From contig NZ_CCAE010000021.1 of the NCBI RefSeq assembly GCF_000723405.1, positions 16,166-80,165 of the forward strand: DNA of 64,000 nt. The letters are read 5' to 3'. Below the pieces are notes generated by a model. That model had not been told where the DNA came from. It searched no databases and was given only the letters and a program-made list of their open reading frames with translations. This document shows, piece after piece, positions 7,928 through 15,563 of this stretch. The DNA comes from Hydrogenophaga intermedia (GTDB lineage: Bacteria; Pseudomonadota; Gammaproteobacteria; Burkholderiales; Burkholderiaceae_C). The translations under genes and the position numbers were made by a program. Position 1 is the stretch's first letter. Each line of letters opens with the position of its first letter.

Positions 7928-9593
7928 GCTGGATCTCCTGCCAGGTGGTCTCGCCCCGGCGCACCAGGTCCAGCGCGGCGTCGCGCAACTCGCGCGTGCC
8001 CTTGGCGAAGGCCAGTTCCTTCACGCGGCGCACCGGCTCGCGCTGCACGATGGCCTCGCGCAGCTCGTCGTCGAGCACCAGCAGCTCGGCCACGGCCTTG
8101 CGGCCCTTGTAGCCCGTGCCCCGGCAACTTGCGCAGCCGCGCGCGGCGCGCAGGCGCAGGTACTCGCCCTCCTTCGCGCCCAGGGCCACCAGGGTGTCGG
8201 CATCCGGCGTCTCTTCTTCCGCGCAGTCGTTGCACAGCACGCGCACCAGGCGCTGCGCCACGATGCCGTTGAGCGCGGCCATCAGGCTGTACGGGTCCAG
8301 CCCCATGTGCGTGAAGCGGCCCAGCACGTCAAACACGTTGTTGGCGTGCACGGTGGTGAGCACCAGGTGGCCGGTGAGCGCGGCCTGCACGGCGATCTGC
8401 GCGGTCTCGGCGTCGCGGATCTCGCCGACCATGATCTTGTCCGGGTCGTGCCGCAGGATGGAGCGCAGGCCGCGCGCGAAGGTGAGGCCCTTCTTCTCGT
8501 TCACCGGAATCTGCAGCACGCCGGGCAACTGGTATTCCACCGGGTCCTCGATGGTGACGATCTTGTCGTGGCCGTGGTGGATCTCGTTGATCGCACCGTA
8601 GAGCGTGGTGGTCTTGCCGCTGCCGGTGGGGCCGGTGACGAGCACCATGCCGTAGGGCTCGTTGCACAGGCGTCGCAGCGTGGCCATGGTGGTGGCGTCG
8701 AAGCCCAGCACGTCCAGGCGCAGGCCGCTCATGTCGCCGGCCAGGCGCTCCTTGTCGAGCACGCGCAGCACAGCATCTTCGCCGTGGATGCTGGGCATGA
8801 TGGAGACGCGGATGTCGATGGCGCGACCGCGCGCGGCGACCTTGAAGCGCCCGTCCTGCGGCACGCGTCGTTCGGCGATGTCGAGTTCGGCCATGACCTT
8901 GATGCGCGAGATCACCTGGTCGGCGGTGTCGCTGCCCGAGATGGAGCCCACGGTGGCGAGCACGCCGTCGATGCGGTACTTGATGGCGATGCCGCCCGGG
9001 CCGGTCTCCAGGTGGATGTCGCTGGCGCCGGCCTTGAGCGCGTCGTACAGGGTGGAGTTGACCAGGCGCACCACGGGGCTGGTGTCTTCGTTGATGCTGC
9101 GCAGCGAGATGTCCTCGACACGATGGCCTTCATCGGCCTCACCGGTCATCGTGGACAGGCCGTCCATGGCGCGCAGGTCTTCTTCGTGCCGCGCGAGGTA
9201 GGCCTCGATGTCACCACGCGAGGCAACCACGATCGCCATGGGCCGGCGCACACGCTCTTGCGCCCAGGAGAGCAGGTCGTTGTCGAAGGGGTCGGCGACC
9301 ACGAGCACGCCTTGGCCTTCGCTTTCTCGCATCAACAGGCACTCGTGCTGCATGGCCTCGGCGTAGGGCAAGGCATCGAAGGCGGGCACCATCGCGTTGA
9401 GGCGTTGGTGGTCGGCGAACGGCAGGCCGGCGGTGCGGGCGAGTCGCTGCGAGATCGAGTCGGCGTGTTCGCCCTGGGCTTCGAGGACGGCCGATAGAGG
9501 CAGGTTTTTTTGCGCTGCTTCCTTCTTGGCACGCCGCAAGTTTTCTGGGTCGAAGGCGGGGATCAGGGCTTGCAGGTCGGCGGGGGCGTTCAT
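7914..9593 (-). CDS. gspE: Type II secretion / pilus assembly ATPase GspE
   Basis: A 559-residue hexameric secretion ATPase. The N-terminal ~150 residues are MshEN/GspE-N-like (RAKKEAAQKNLPLSAVLEAQ). The core has Walker A (TGPTGSGKTTTLYGA), the Asp box, Walker B (HDPDKIMVGEIRD) and the His box (TGHLVLTTVHANN). The C-terminal module has a tetracysteine zinc site (CNDC ... CASC). It would power pseudopilus assembly from the cytoplasm. The start at 9593 follows GGAAGG. Upstream lies the 340-base repeat-filled gap that separates it from gspF, the only sizeable interruption in the operon. A run of seven T's near 9505-9511 lies inside the coding region and leaves the frame intact. Confidence 0.92.
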   Translation of the reverse strand: MNAPADLQALIPAFDPENLRRAKKEAAQKNLPLSAVLEAQGEHADSISQRLARTAGLPFADHQRLNAMVPAFDALPYAEAMQHECLLMRESEGQGVLVVADPFDNDLLSWAQERVRRPMAIVVASRGDIEAYLARHEEDLRAMDGLSTMTGEADEGHRVEDISLRSINEDTSPVVRLVNSTLYDALKAGASDIHLETGPGGIAIKYRIDGVLATVGSISGSDTADQVISRIKVMAELDIAERRVPQDGRFKVAARGRAIDIRVSIMPSIHGEDAVLRVLDKERLAGDMSGLRLDVLGFDATTMATLRRLCNEPYGMVLVTGPTGSGKTTTLYGAINEIHHGHDKIVTIEDPVEYQLPGVLQIPVNEKKGLTFARGLRSILRHDPDKIMVGEIRDAETAQIAVQAALTGHLVLTTVHANNVFDVLGRFTHMGLDPYSLMAALNGIVAQRLVRVLCNDCAEEETPDADTLVALGAKEGEYLRLRAARGCASCRGTGYKGRKAVAELLVLDDELREAIVQREPVRRVKELAFAKGTRELRDAALDLVRRGETTWQEIQRVVR

Positions 9594-9633
9594 TTGTTTT
9601 TTGCCTTCCTGTTTCTCGTCGGCTTGGTTTGTT

Positions 9634-9735
9634 GACCGAGGCCACTGGGTGGACGGCTCCGCGAATGTCCCCCGGGCCGGCTGCGCCGGCCCTCCTCCTT
9701 TATTTCGCTACGCCGTCCACCCAGCGTCCTCGGTC
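9634..9735 (+). repeat. Nested-palindrome repeat, family 1, unit 1 (arm type I)
   Basis: Five parts. A 24-base outer arm (9634-9657). A conserved 16-base island TCCGCGAATGTCCCCC (9658-9673). An inner hairpin of 8-base arms GGGCCGGC/GCCGGCCC (9674-9692). A conserved 19-base island TCCTCCTTTATTTCGCTAC (9693-9711). The complementary outer arm (9712-9735), which pairs with the first at 22 of 24 positions, mismatching only at arm positions 9 and 11. With unit 2 it occupies most of the 340-base gap between gspE and gspF; nothing else is visible there. Confidence 0.85.
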
Positions 9736-9782
9736 CGCCCGCGCACAAGAACACCAACGACTTGTTGGCCGCCGTTGCTTGC

Positions 9783-9885
9783 TGATCGGGTGACAGGGCG
9801 CTCTGCGTAGCGAAATAAAGGAGGAGGACCGGGCGTGCCCGGTCCGGGGGACATTCGCGGAGCAGAGCGCCCTGGCGCCCGATCC
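9783..9885 (-). repeat. Nested-palindrome repeat, family 1, unit 2 (arm type II, inverted)
   Basis: Same architecture as unit 1 on the opposite strand, 47 bases away. Outer arms at 9783-9806 and 9862-9885, islands at 9807-9825 and 9846-9861, inner hairpin of 9-base arms GGACCGGGC/GCCCGGTCC at 9826-9845. The inner 13 bases of the outer arms (CAGGGCGCTCTGC) pair perfectly; mismatches again fall at arm positions 9 and 11, plus the last base. The islands match unit 1 (one carries GTAGCG), whereas arms and hairpin differ but stay self-complementary. Confidence 0.85.
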
Positions 9886-9933
9886 CGCGAGGTGCCGGCA
9901 TGAAACCGTCACGACCACCAAAACCGCAGCGAG

Positions 9934-11142
9934 TCATTGAATCGACTCCGCCAGTTGAAAGATCGGCAGGTACATCAGCACCACGATCGCGCCGATCAAC
10001 ACCCCCATCACCAGCATCAGCGCCGGTCCCACCACCCGCGTCGCCCACTCCGCCGAGCGCGCCAGCTCCTCGTCATGAAAAGCCGCCGCGCGCTCCATCA
10101 TCTCGCCCATGTTCCCCGTGCGCTCGCCCACACTCAGCATGCGCAACGACACCGGCGTGGTCAGCCCGTGCGCCGCCAACGCCCCCGACAACGGCAAACC
10201 CTCGCGCACCTGCGCACTCGCGGCCGCCAGGTTCTCGCGCAGGCCCGGAGACAGCAGACCTTGCACCATCTCCAGCGCCGGCACCACCGCAATGCCCCCG
10301 CGCAGCAGCATGCCCACCGTGCGGTACAGCCGCGCCAGTTGAAACACCCGCAGACGATCACCGATCGCGGGCAGCGTCCACAGCTTCTGCAACAACGTCG
10401 CCCACGCACCACGCCCCAGCGGCGACGCCGCCAGCACCACCACGCCGGCCAGCGCCACCACCAGCGCCATGCCGTTCTGCTCCACCGCCTGGCCCCAGTG
10501 CAGCATCCAGCGCGAGGCCCAGGGCAGCTTGTCGCCCATGTCCTGGTACACGTTCGCAAAGCGCGGCACCACGTAGACCATCAGGAAGCCGATCACCAAC
10601 AGGCTCACCAGCACCAGCATCACCGGGTAGATGGCCGCGTTGATCAACTTGCCCTTGATCTCGTCCACGCGGCGCGCGTAGTCCACGTAGCGCTCCAGCG
10701 CCTCGGCCAGGCTGCTGGTGCGCTCGCTGGCGCGCACCGTGGCCACGTACAGCGGCGTGAAGGCGTGCGGCTGCGCCTGCAGCGCGGCCGAGAAGGTCAG
10801 GCCCTGGCGCAAGGCGGCGCGGATGCGCTCCAGCACCTCGCGCGTGGCGGCCTTGCTCTCTTTCTCCACCAGCGTCTGCACCGCTTCCACGATGCCCACA
10901 CCCGAGCGCAGCAGCGCCAGCAGCTCCTGGCTGAACAGCACCAAGGGAAACGCCGCGCGGCGACGGCCACCGCCCAGCGCCCCCTCGCCCGATCGCACCG
11001 AGACCACCTCGTGGCCGCGCTCACCCATCAGGCGGCGCGCCTCGGCCTCGTCGAGCGCGTCCACCGTCTGCGTGACGAGCCGAAGGTCGGGCTGGAAGGA
11101 CTTGATGCGAAAGCGCATGGCAGTGCTGAGCGAAACGCTCAC
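9934..11142 (-). CDS. gspF: Type II secretion inner-membrane protein GspF
   Basis: A 402-residue polytopic platform protein with two GspF domains (~residues 75-195 and ~275-395). Each carries the conserved pattern seen in FSQELLALLRSGVGIVEAVQ and FQLARLYRTVGMLLRGGIAV, and hydrophobic segments follow (PVMLVLVSLLVIGFLMVYVV, and GPALMLVMGVLIGAIVVLMY near the C-terminus). It would connect the GspE motor to the growing pseudopilus. The GTG at 11142 overlaps the gspG stop (GTGA) as elsewhere in the operon; the ATG at 11118 (MRFRIKSF) is an equally plausible start and matches usual family N-termini. Confidence 0.9.
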   Translation of the reverse strand: MSVSLSTAMRFRIKSFQPDLRLVTQTVDALDEAEARRLMGERGHEVVSVRSGEGALGGGRRRAAFPLVLFSQELLALLRSGVGIVEAVQTLVEKESKAATREVLERIRAALRQGLTFSAALQAQPHAFTPLYVATVRASERTSSLAEALERYVDYARRVDEIKGKLINAAIYPVMLVLVSLLVIGFLMVYVVPRFANVYQDMGDKLPWASRWMLHWGQAVEQNGMALVVALAGVVVLAASPLGRGAWATLLQKLWTLPAIGDRLRVFQLARLYRTVGMLLRGGIAVVPALEMVQGLLSPGLRENLAAASAQVREGLPLSGALAAHGLTTPVSLRMLSVGERTGNMGEMMERAAAFHDEELARSAEWATRVVGPALMLVMGVLIGAIVVLMYLPIFQLAESIQ

Positions 11143-11582
11143 CAGCTCACGATGTCCTGGTTCTCACCGGTGCCGCCGGCCTGGCGGTCCTTGCCGTAGG
11201 ACATCAGGTCGTATTCGCCATGCTCGCCAGGCGAGCGGTACACGTAGGCCTGGCCCCAGGGATCGGGCGGCGCCACCTTGCTCAGGTAGGGGCCGTTCCA
11301 GCGCGGGTCGCCCGCCACGCGCTCCACCAGCACGCCCAGGCCTTCGTCGCTGGTGGGGTAGCGGCCCATGTCGAGGCGGAACTGGTCGAGCGCCTTGCCG
11401 AAGGCCGTGATCTGCGCCTGCGCGGTCTTCACCTCGGACTTGCCGACCTGCGAGAAGAAGCGCGGCCCCACGAAGCCGGCGAGCAGGCCGATGATGACCA
11501 TGACCACCAGCAGCTCGAGCAGTGTGAAGCCTCGGGCGACGGCGCGGGTGTGTCGTGCCCGCGCACGCAAGTTGTGAAACAT
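11139..11582 (-). CDS. gspG: Major type II pseudopilin GspG
   Basis: A 147-residue major pseudopilin and the first gene of the secretion operon. The start at 11582 (MFHNLRARAR) follows GGAAGG. A 19-residue basic leader ends in ARG-FTLLELLVVMVIIGLLAG, with the prepilin cleavage site and Glu at +5. The soluble domain has the GspG hallmarks: ALDQFRLDMGRYPTSDEGL, then GPYLSKVAPPDPWGQAYVYR and the C-terminal calcium-binding type loop (GEYDLMSYGKD). It would form the shaft of the pseudopilus after processing by a prepilin peptidase, which is not encoded in this window. Confidence 0.92.
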   Translation of the reverse strand: MFHNLRARARHTRAVARGFTLLELLVVMVIIGLLAGFVGPRFFSQVGKSEVKTAQAQITAFGKALDQFRLDMGRYPTSDEGLGVLVERVAGDPRWNGPYLSKVAPPDPWGQAYVYRSPGEHGEYDLMSYGKDRQAGGTGENQDIVSW

Positions 11583-11747
11583 GGGTACACCTTCCGAAGC
11601 GATGTCGTGCGCAAAGCTGCGCCGCTCATCCAAGCGTACGAACCGCTCGTGAAGATGGGGTTACACCGGGGCCTTTGGTGGAGGCTTCTGCCGCTTCTTG
11701 GGTCGGGGATGGTCCGAACGGACTACGCCGGCGGCGTCGCCTGAGGC

Positions 11748-11793
11748 CAGGGACCGGCCCGTCGGTGAGGGCCCGAACGTGCCCGGGTCCCTG
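11748..11793 (-). terminator. Hairpin directly after the 560-residue unknown gene
   Basis: Inverted repeat CAGGGACC / GGTCCCTG, with additional GC pairing inside, directly abutting the stop codon (11794-11796) of the minus-strand gene. No T-run follows. It could be a terminator or 3'-end stabiliser separating this gene from gspG, whose promoter must lie in 11583-11747. Confidence 0.4.
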
Positions 11794-13476
11794 TCAGTGA
11801 TGCGCCAGCCATTCCCGCTGCCCGAACGGATCCTCGAACACCCAGCCCTTCTCAAGCAAGGGCTCGAGCCGCGGCCTCAGCTCCTTGAGGCTCTCCCGAC
11901 TCAGCACGATCACCACCGGCGGCACCGGCACCGGCAGGGACGACAAGTGATCAATGTCCTCCGGTCCGAATCCGGTGTACTGGAAGTTGCCCGACGAGCC
12001 TGTGATCACGCGCTCCTGCGGCTCGGCGCCCCACTCGCTCAGGTCGAGCTTCAGCAGGCGTTTGCTGCCAACAAATGCCGACAGAAACTCCTTCCTGCCA
12101 CCGTGCGCTGGCGACACCTCGGTGCGCTGGAAGGCCACCACCTCCAGACGGCATCCCTCTTGCTTCAGCACCTGGCGCAAACGGAGCCAGGACTGCCGGT
12201 CGCAATACGAATGCCTCGCTGTCGTGAACTCCAGGCGGGTGTTGCTGAATTCGCGCCAGGTGCGCAGGTCCACGCGAAGGTTCATATCAGATCGAATCAG
12301 TTGCTGCCACCACATGGCGCTGTAACGCGCCAACTGAACGTCATCCAGCGGACCCTCCAGGCGCGTGGGGCGATGCCAGTCCACGATGTCCAGTAACTGA
12401 TCGAACGTCGTGTTCACGGGTTCCGAGATGACGTAGCAGGACACCGCAATCCCCAGGGCCTTGTTCTGCGGCAGGCGATTCAAATCGGATTGGCCCCAGC
12501 CTTTGAGGTGGACCTCCAGCGGCACGCGCCCCGACTGCCCCTTGCCTGGTTGGCCAAAGAGCGACTCGAGGTAACAGGGAACCGGCTCGCAGCTGAACCG
12601 AGTCAGCCCGAAACAACGCGCCACGGCAGGATGGCCGGGCGGTGGCAGCACCAGGGTCCGGACGGGGCAGGCGGGACTCGCCAGCACGCGCTGGAGTCCG
12701 GGCCACCCCTCTGAGTCCGCGGCCATGTCGGCCAGGTCCAGCTTGCGCATGTCCGCGAACCCGATATCAGCAAGAAAGGCATCTACCCGGCGTTGATCGA
12801 GGCCGCGGCTGACCAGCAGATCGTGGAAAGCGTGCTGGTGCATGTCCTCTCGCTCCCCAGCCAGGAGGCAGCTGAACACGAGTTCGACCTGCACCTTGGG
12901 CGTGTCGTCGTACCACACCCATGCTTCCCACTCCGCCGTTTGTCCCTCCAACATGTTTTGGCGGCCGACATACAGGGTCTGCAGCGGCGAGTGGCGATCG
13001 CACGCCAAAACCTGCTCTTTCAGCAAGTCCATCTGAGCGAAGGACGGCGGCACATACTGCTCGCCCCGCCGCACGCGAATGCGCGACACGTCCAATGCCA
13101 GGACACGCAGCTTCGGCAAGTGCCGGCAGAGAGCCTCGAAGTCGTCGATGCGCCCCAGGACCAAACACTTCATGAGGGGTTCATCGGACAGGCCGCAGGA
13201 CGCGCTCAATGTGGACAGCAATCGGGTCAGCGCCTCCTGCGTCAAAGGGCCTTGCTGTGAGAGGTCCAGTCGGCCATCCGGCACTCGGCGCAGCGCGGCT
13301 GCCAGCTCTTCCCGGGAACTCGCCTGAGCTGCGTTCAGGAGATCCCAGATGGCCTTCGGCGCGTCCGCGCTCGCATCACCGCCACCTGGTTCTGCATGTG
13401 CCTGCGCGGTCGTCTGCGTTCCGCCAAGCCCTTGCCTCTTGTTGTTCCAGCCCTTTCCCCTCAAGCCCATCAGCAT
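11794..13476 (-). CDS. Large unknown protein, LRR-like segments
   Basis: A 560-residue protein that I do not recognise. Start chosen at 13476 (MLMGLRGKGWNNKRQG); the ATG two codons later is equally possible. The N-terminal ~50 residues are Gly/Ala/Thr/Gln-rich and look unstructured. Several later stretches have leucine-rich-repeat character (LPKLRVLALDVSRIRV, FADMRKLDLADMAADSEG, SKRLLKLDLSEWG), but repeats are not regular enough to count. There is no signal peptide or membrane helix. Base composition is visibly lower in GC than the flanking secretion and eps genes, suggesting separate ancestry. Its neighbours (gspG downstream, a response regulator upstream on the same strand) give no functional hint. 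An effector-like or scaffold role is speculation. Confidence 0.6.
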   Translation of the reverse strand: MLMGLRGKGWNNKRQGLGGTQTTAQAHAEPGGGDASADAPKAIWDLLNAAQASSREELAAALRRVPDGRLDLSQQGPLTQEALTRLLSTLSASCGLSDEPLMKCLVLGRIDDFEALCRHLPKLRVLALDVSRIRVRRGEQYVPPSFAQMDLLKEQVLACDRHSPLQTLYVGRQNMLEGQTAEWEAWVWYDDTPKVQVELVFSCLLAGEREDMHQHAFHDLLVSRGLDQRRVDAFLADIGFADMRKLDLADMAADSEGWPGLQRVLASPACPVRTLVLPPPGHPAVARCFGLTRFSCEPVPCYLESLFGQPGKGQSGRVPLEVHLKGWGQSDLNRLPQNKALGIAVSCYVISEPVNTTFDQLLDIVDWHRPTRLEGPLDDVQLARYSAMWWQQLIRSDMNLRVDLRTWREFSNTRLEFTTARHSYCDRQSWLRLRQVLKQEGCRLEVVAFQRTEVSPAHGGRKEFLSAFVGSKRLLKLDLSEWGAEPQERVITGSSGNFQYTGFGPEDIDHLSSLPVPVPPVVIVLSRESLKELRPRLEPLLEKGWVFEDPFGQREWLAHH

Positions 13477-13574
13477 GGTCGATCCCCATCCAAAACGGCA
13501 TCTGGGTGTGACTTCCCCCGATCGGGTTCCCTTGTTCAGTAGACCCAGGCAACGGCGATCCGCCACAGCGAGCC

Positions 13575-14270
13575 TTACCCGCCCTCGGCCAGCGCAAAGC
13601 TGTACCCACTCCCCCGAATCGTGCGGATCATGCGATCCAGACCCGCCGGCAGCAGCGCGTTGCGCAGGCGGCTGATGTGCACGTCCACCGTGCGGTCGTC
13701 CCCCACGAAGTCCGCCCCCCACACGTGGTCGAGCAGCTGCGAACGGCTGTACACGCGGTCCGCGTGCGTGATGAGGAAGTGCAGCAAACGGAACTCGGTG
13801 CCGCCGATGCTCAGCGGCCGGCCCGCCGCGCTCACCGTCATCGCCGCCGGGTCGAGCACGATGCCGGCCAGGCGCACCACCTCGGCGTTCGCCTGCGGCG
13901 CGCGCCGGCGCAGCACCACGCCGATGCGCGCGATCAGCTCGCGCGTGGAGAAGGGCTTGGTGATGTAGTCGTCAGCGCCCACTTCCAGGCCCGCGATCTT
14001 GTCGCGCTCCTCGTTGCGCGCCGACACCAGGATCACCGGCACCTCGCGCTGCTTCGGGTCGCTGCGCAGCACGCGGATCAGGTCCACCCCCGACATGCCG
14101 GGCAGCTCCCAATCCAATAGCAGCAGGTCGGGACGCCACTGCAGCAGCAGCTCGCGCGCTTCCTCGGCCCCGCCCACGCAGCGCACCGCGTGGCCAGCCC
14201 GCACGAGGTTCGCCGTGAGCAGCGTCTGGATGGCCGGCTCGTCTTCGACCACAAGGATTTGAGCAGCCAT
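13575..14270 (-). CDS. OmpR/PhoB-family response regulator
   Basis: A 231-residue two-component regulator. The receiver domain (1-~120) has the acidic pocket (VVEDE), phospho-acceptor Asp53 (LLLLDWELPGM), the Thr/Ser switch (VILVSARNEE) and Lys in DDYITKPFS. The C-terminal winged helix (~130-228) has FRLLHFLITHADRVYSRSQL and DRTVDVHISRLRNAL. It resembles PhoB in length and sequence, and it faces a divergent PstS-type gene across 193 bases, so it may control that gene in response to phosphate (inference). No histidine kinase is adjacent. The start at 14270 (MAAQILVVED) fits the family; an in-frame start at 14330 would add 20 atypical residues. Confidence 0.85.
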   Translation of the reverse strand: MAAQILVVEDEPAIQTLLTANLVRAGHAVRCVGGAEEARELLLQWRPDLLLLDWELPGMSGVDLIRVLRSDPKQREVPVILVSARNEERDKIAGLEVGADDYITKPFSTRELIARIGVVLRRRAPQANAEVVRLAGIVLDPAAMTVSAAGRPLSIGGTEFRLLHFLITHADRVYSRSQLLDHVWGADFVGDDRTVDVHISRLRNALLPAGLDRMIRTIRGSGYSFALAEGG

Positions 14271-14463
14271 GTAGGGGTTCGTTCGAAAGTGGCGCGATCG
14301 TAGGAAGCCGGGGTGACGTTTTGATTGCATGCACCGCTGTCGCAGCCTGTGCCGGCATGAGCCGTATGGACCATGGGGGAGCGGCCCCGGTCACACATTT
14401 GACGTACTGGATTCCTAGACTGCCGCCCACCTGCTGCACCACCGCATGAAAGAAGACAGTCCC

Positions 14464-15507
14464 ATGTTCGCGACTCCGATCCACACGACACGGGCCCTGT
14501 TGCTGGCGATGTGCGCGGCCGCCGCCATCGGCGCCAACGCGCAGGACATCACCGGCGCCGGTGCGACGTTCCCCGCGCCGGCCTACGCCAAGTGGGCCGA
14601 GGCCTTCAGCCGCGAGACGGGCATCAAGGTCAACTACCAGGCCATCGGCTCCAGCGGCGGCATCCGCCAGATCGACAGCCGCACGGTGGACTTCGGTGCC
14701 ACCGACGCGCCGCTGAAGGACGAGGAACTCGAACGCAAATCGCAGCTGCAATTCCCCGCGCTCATCGGTGGCGTGGTGCCGGTGGTGAACCTGCGCGGTG
14801 TCAAGCCGGGCGAGCTGCGCCTCACCGGCGCCGTGCTCGCCGACATCTACATGGGCAAGCTCACGCGCTGGAGCGACCCGGCGATCAAGGCGCTCAACCC
14901 GAACCTGCCGCTGCCCGACGCCACCATCGCGCCGGTCTACCGCTCCGACGGCTCGGGCACCACCTTCATCTTCACCAACTACCTGTCCAAGGTCAGCAGC
15001 GACTGGCGCTCGCGCATCGGCGAAGGCGCCACCGTGGGCTGGCCGCTGGGCACGGGTGGCCGCGGCAACCCGGGCGTGGCCGCGCTGGTGGCCCGCGTGT
15101 CCAACAGCATCGGCTACGTGGAGTACGCCTACGTGCAGCAATCGCGCCTGACGCACGCGATCGTGCAGAACGCCGCGGGCCAGTGGGTGGCGCCCGGCAC
15201 CGAGGCCTTCCGCGCCGCGAGCACGGGCGTGGACTGGAACGCCTCCAGCGGCCAGATGCTGACCCAGCAAACCTCGCCCGAGGCCTGGCCCATCACCGGC
15301 GCCACCTTCGTGCTGATGCCGCGCAAGCCCGAGCGTCCCGAGCAGGCCGCCAACAGCCTGCGCTTCTTCCACTGGGCGTTCCAGAACGGTGCCGAGCTCG
15401 CGCAGTCACTGGGCTACGCGGCCCTGCCGCCGGCCGTGGCCTCCACGCTGGTCACGCGCTGGGAAGGCATCACCGGTGCCGACGGCAAGCCCCTGTTCAA
15501 GCCCTGA
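14464..15507 (+). CDS. pstS: PstS-type periplasmic phosphate-binding protein
   Basis: A 347-residue ABC-transporter binding protein. Signal peptide MFATPIHTTRALLLAMCAAAAIGANA, then the PstS signature DITGAGATFPAPAYAKWAEAF. Phosphate-contacting loops are visible: AIGSSGGIRQI, FGATDAPL, and YRSDGSGTTFIFTNYLS. Start taken at 14464; an ATG at 14446 would add six residues. In the cell it would deliver phosphate to PstCAB, but those genes are absent here and the gene instead heads the eps operon, 56 bases before epsD. Paralogous PstS proteins also occur as matrix or surface proteins, so a structural or sensing role in the biofilm is possible (inference). Confidence 0.88.
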   Translation: MFATPIHTTRALLLAMCAAAAIGANAQDITGAGATFPAPAYAKWAEAFSRETGIKVNYQAIGSSGGIRQIDSRTVDFGATDAPLKDEELERKSQLQFPALIGGVVPVVNLRGVKPGELRLTGAVLADIYMGKLTRWSDPAIKALNPNLPLPDATIAPVYRSDGSGTTFIFTNYLSKVSSDWRSRIGEGATVGWPLGTGGRGNPGVAALVARVSNSIGYVEYAYVQQSRLTHAIVQNAAGQWVAPGTEAFRAASTGVDWNASSGQMLTQQTSPEAWPITGATFVLMPRKPERPEQAANSLRFFHWAFQNGAELAQSLGYAALPPAVASTLVTRWEGITGADGKPLFKP

Positions 15508-15563
15508 GACACCTTTCCACGGCGCGACTGGCGCCGCGCCATCTCCCTTCAGGAGTCCTACCC

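Noticed and set aside
7914..9497. Long plus-strand open frame antisense to gspE
   Set aside because: Its translation has no family motifs and is the mirror of a highly conserved ATPase gene.
9501..9515. Run of T's in gspE as a frameshift site
   Set aside because: The frame is continuous through it and the full-length ATPase is produced without slippage.
14271..14463. Possible Pho box (CTGTCGCAGCCTGTGCC) upstream of the PstS-type gene
   Set aside because: The two CTGT elements are 10 rather than 11 bases apart and the rest of the motif does not match, so I do not list it as a site.
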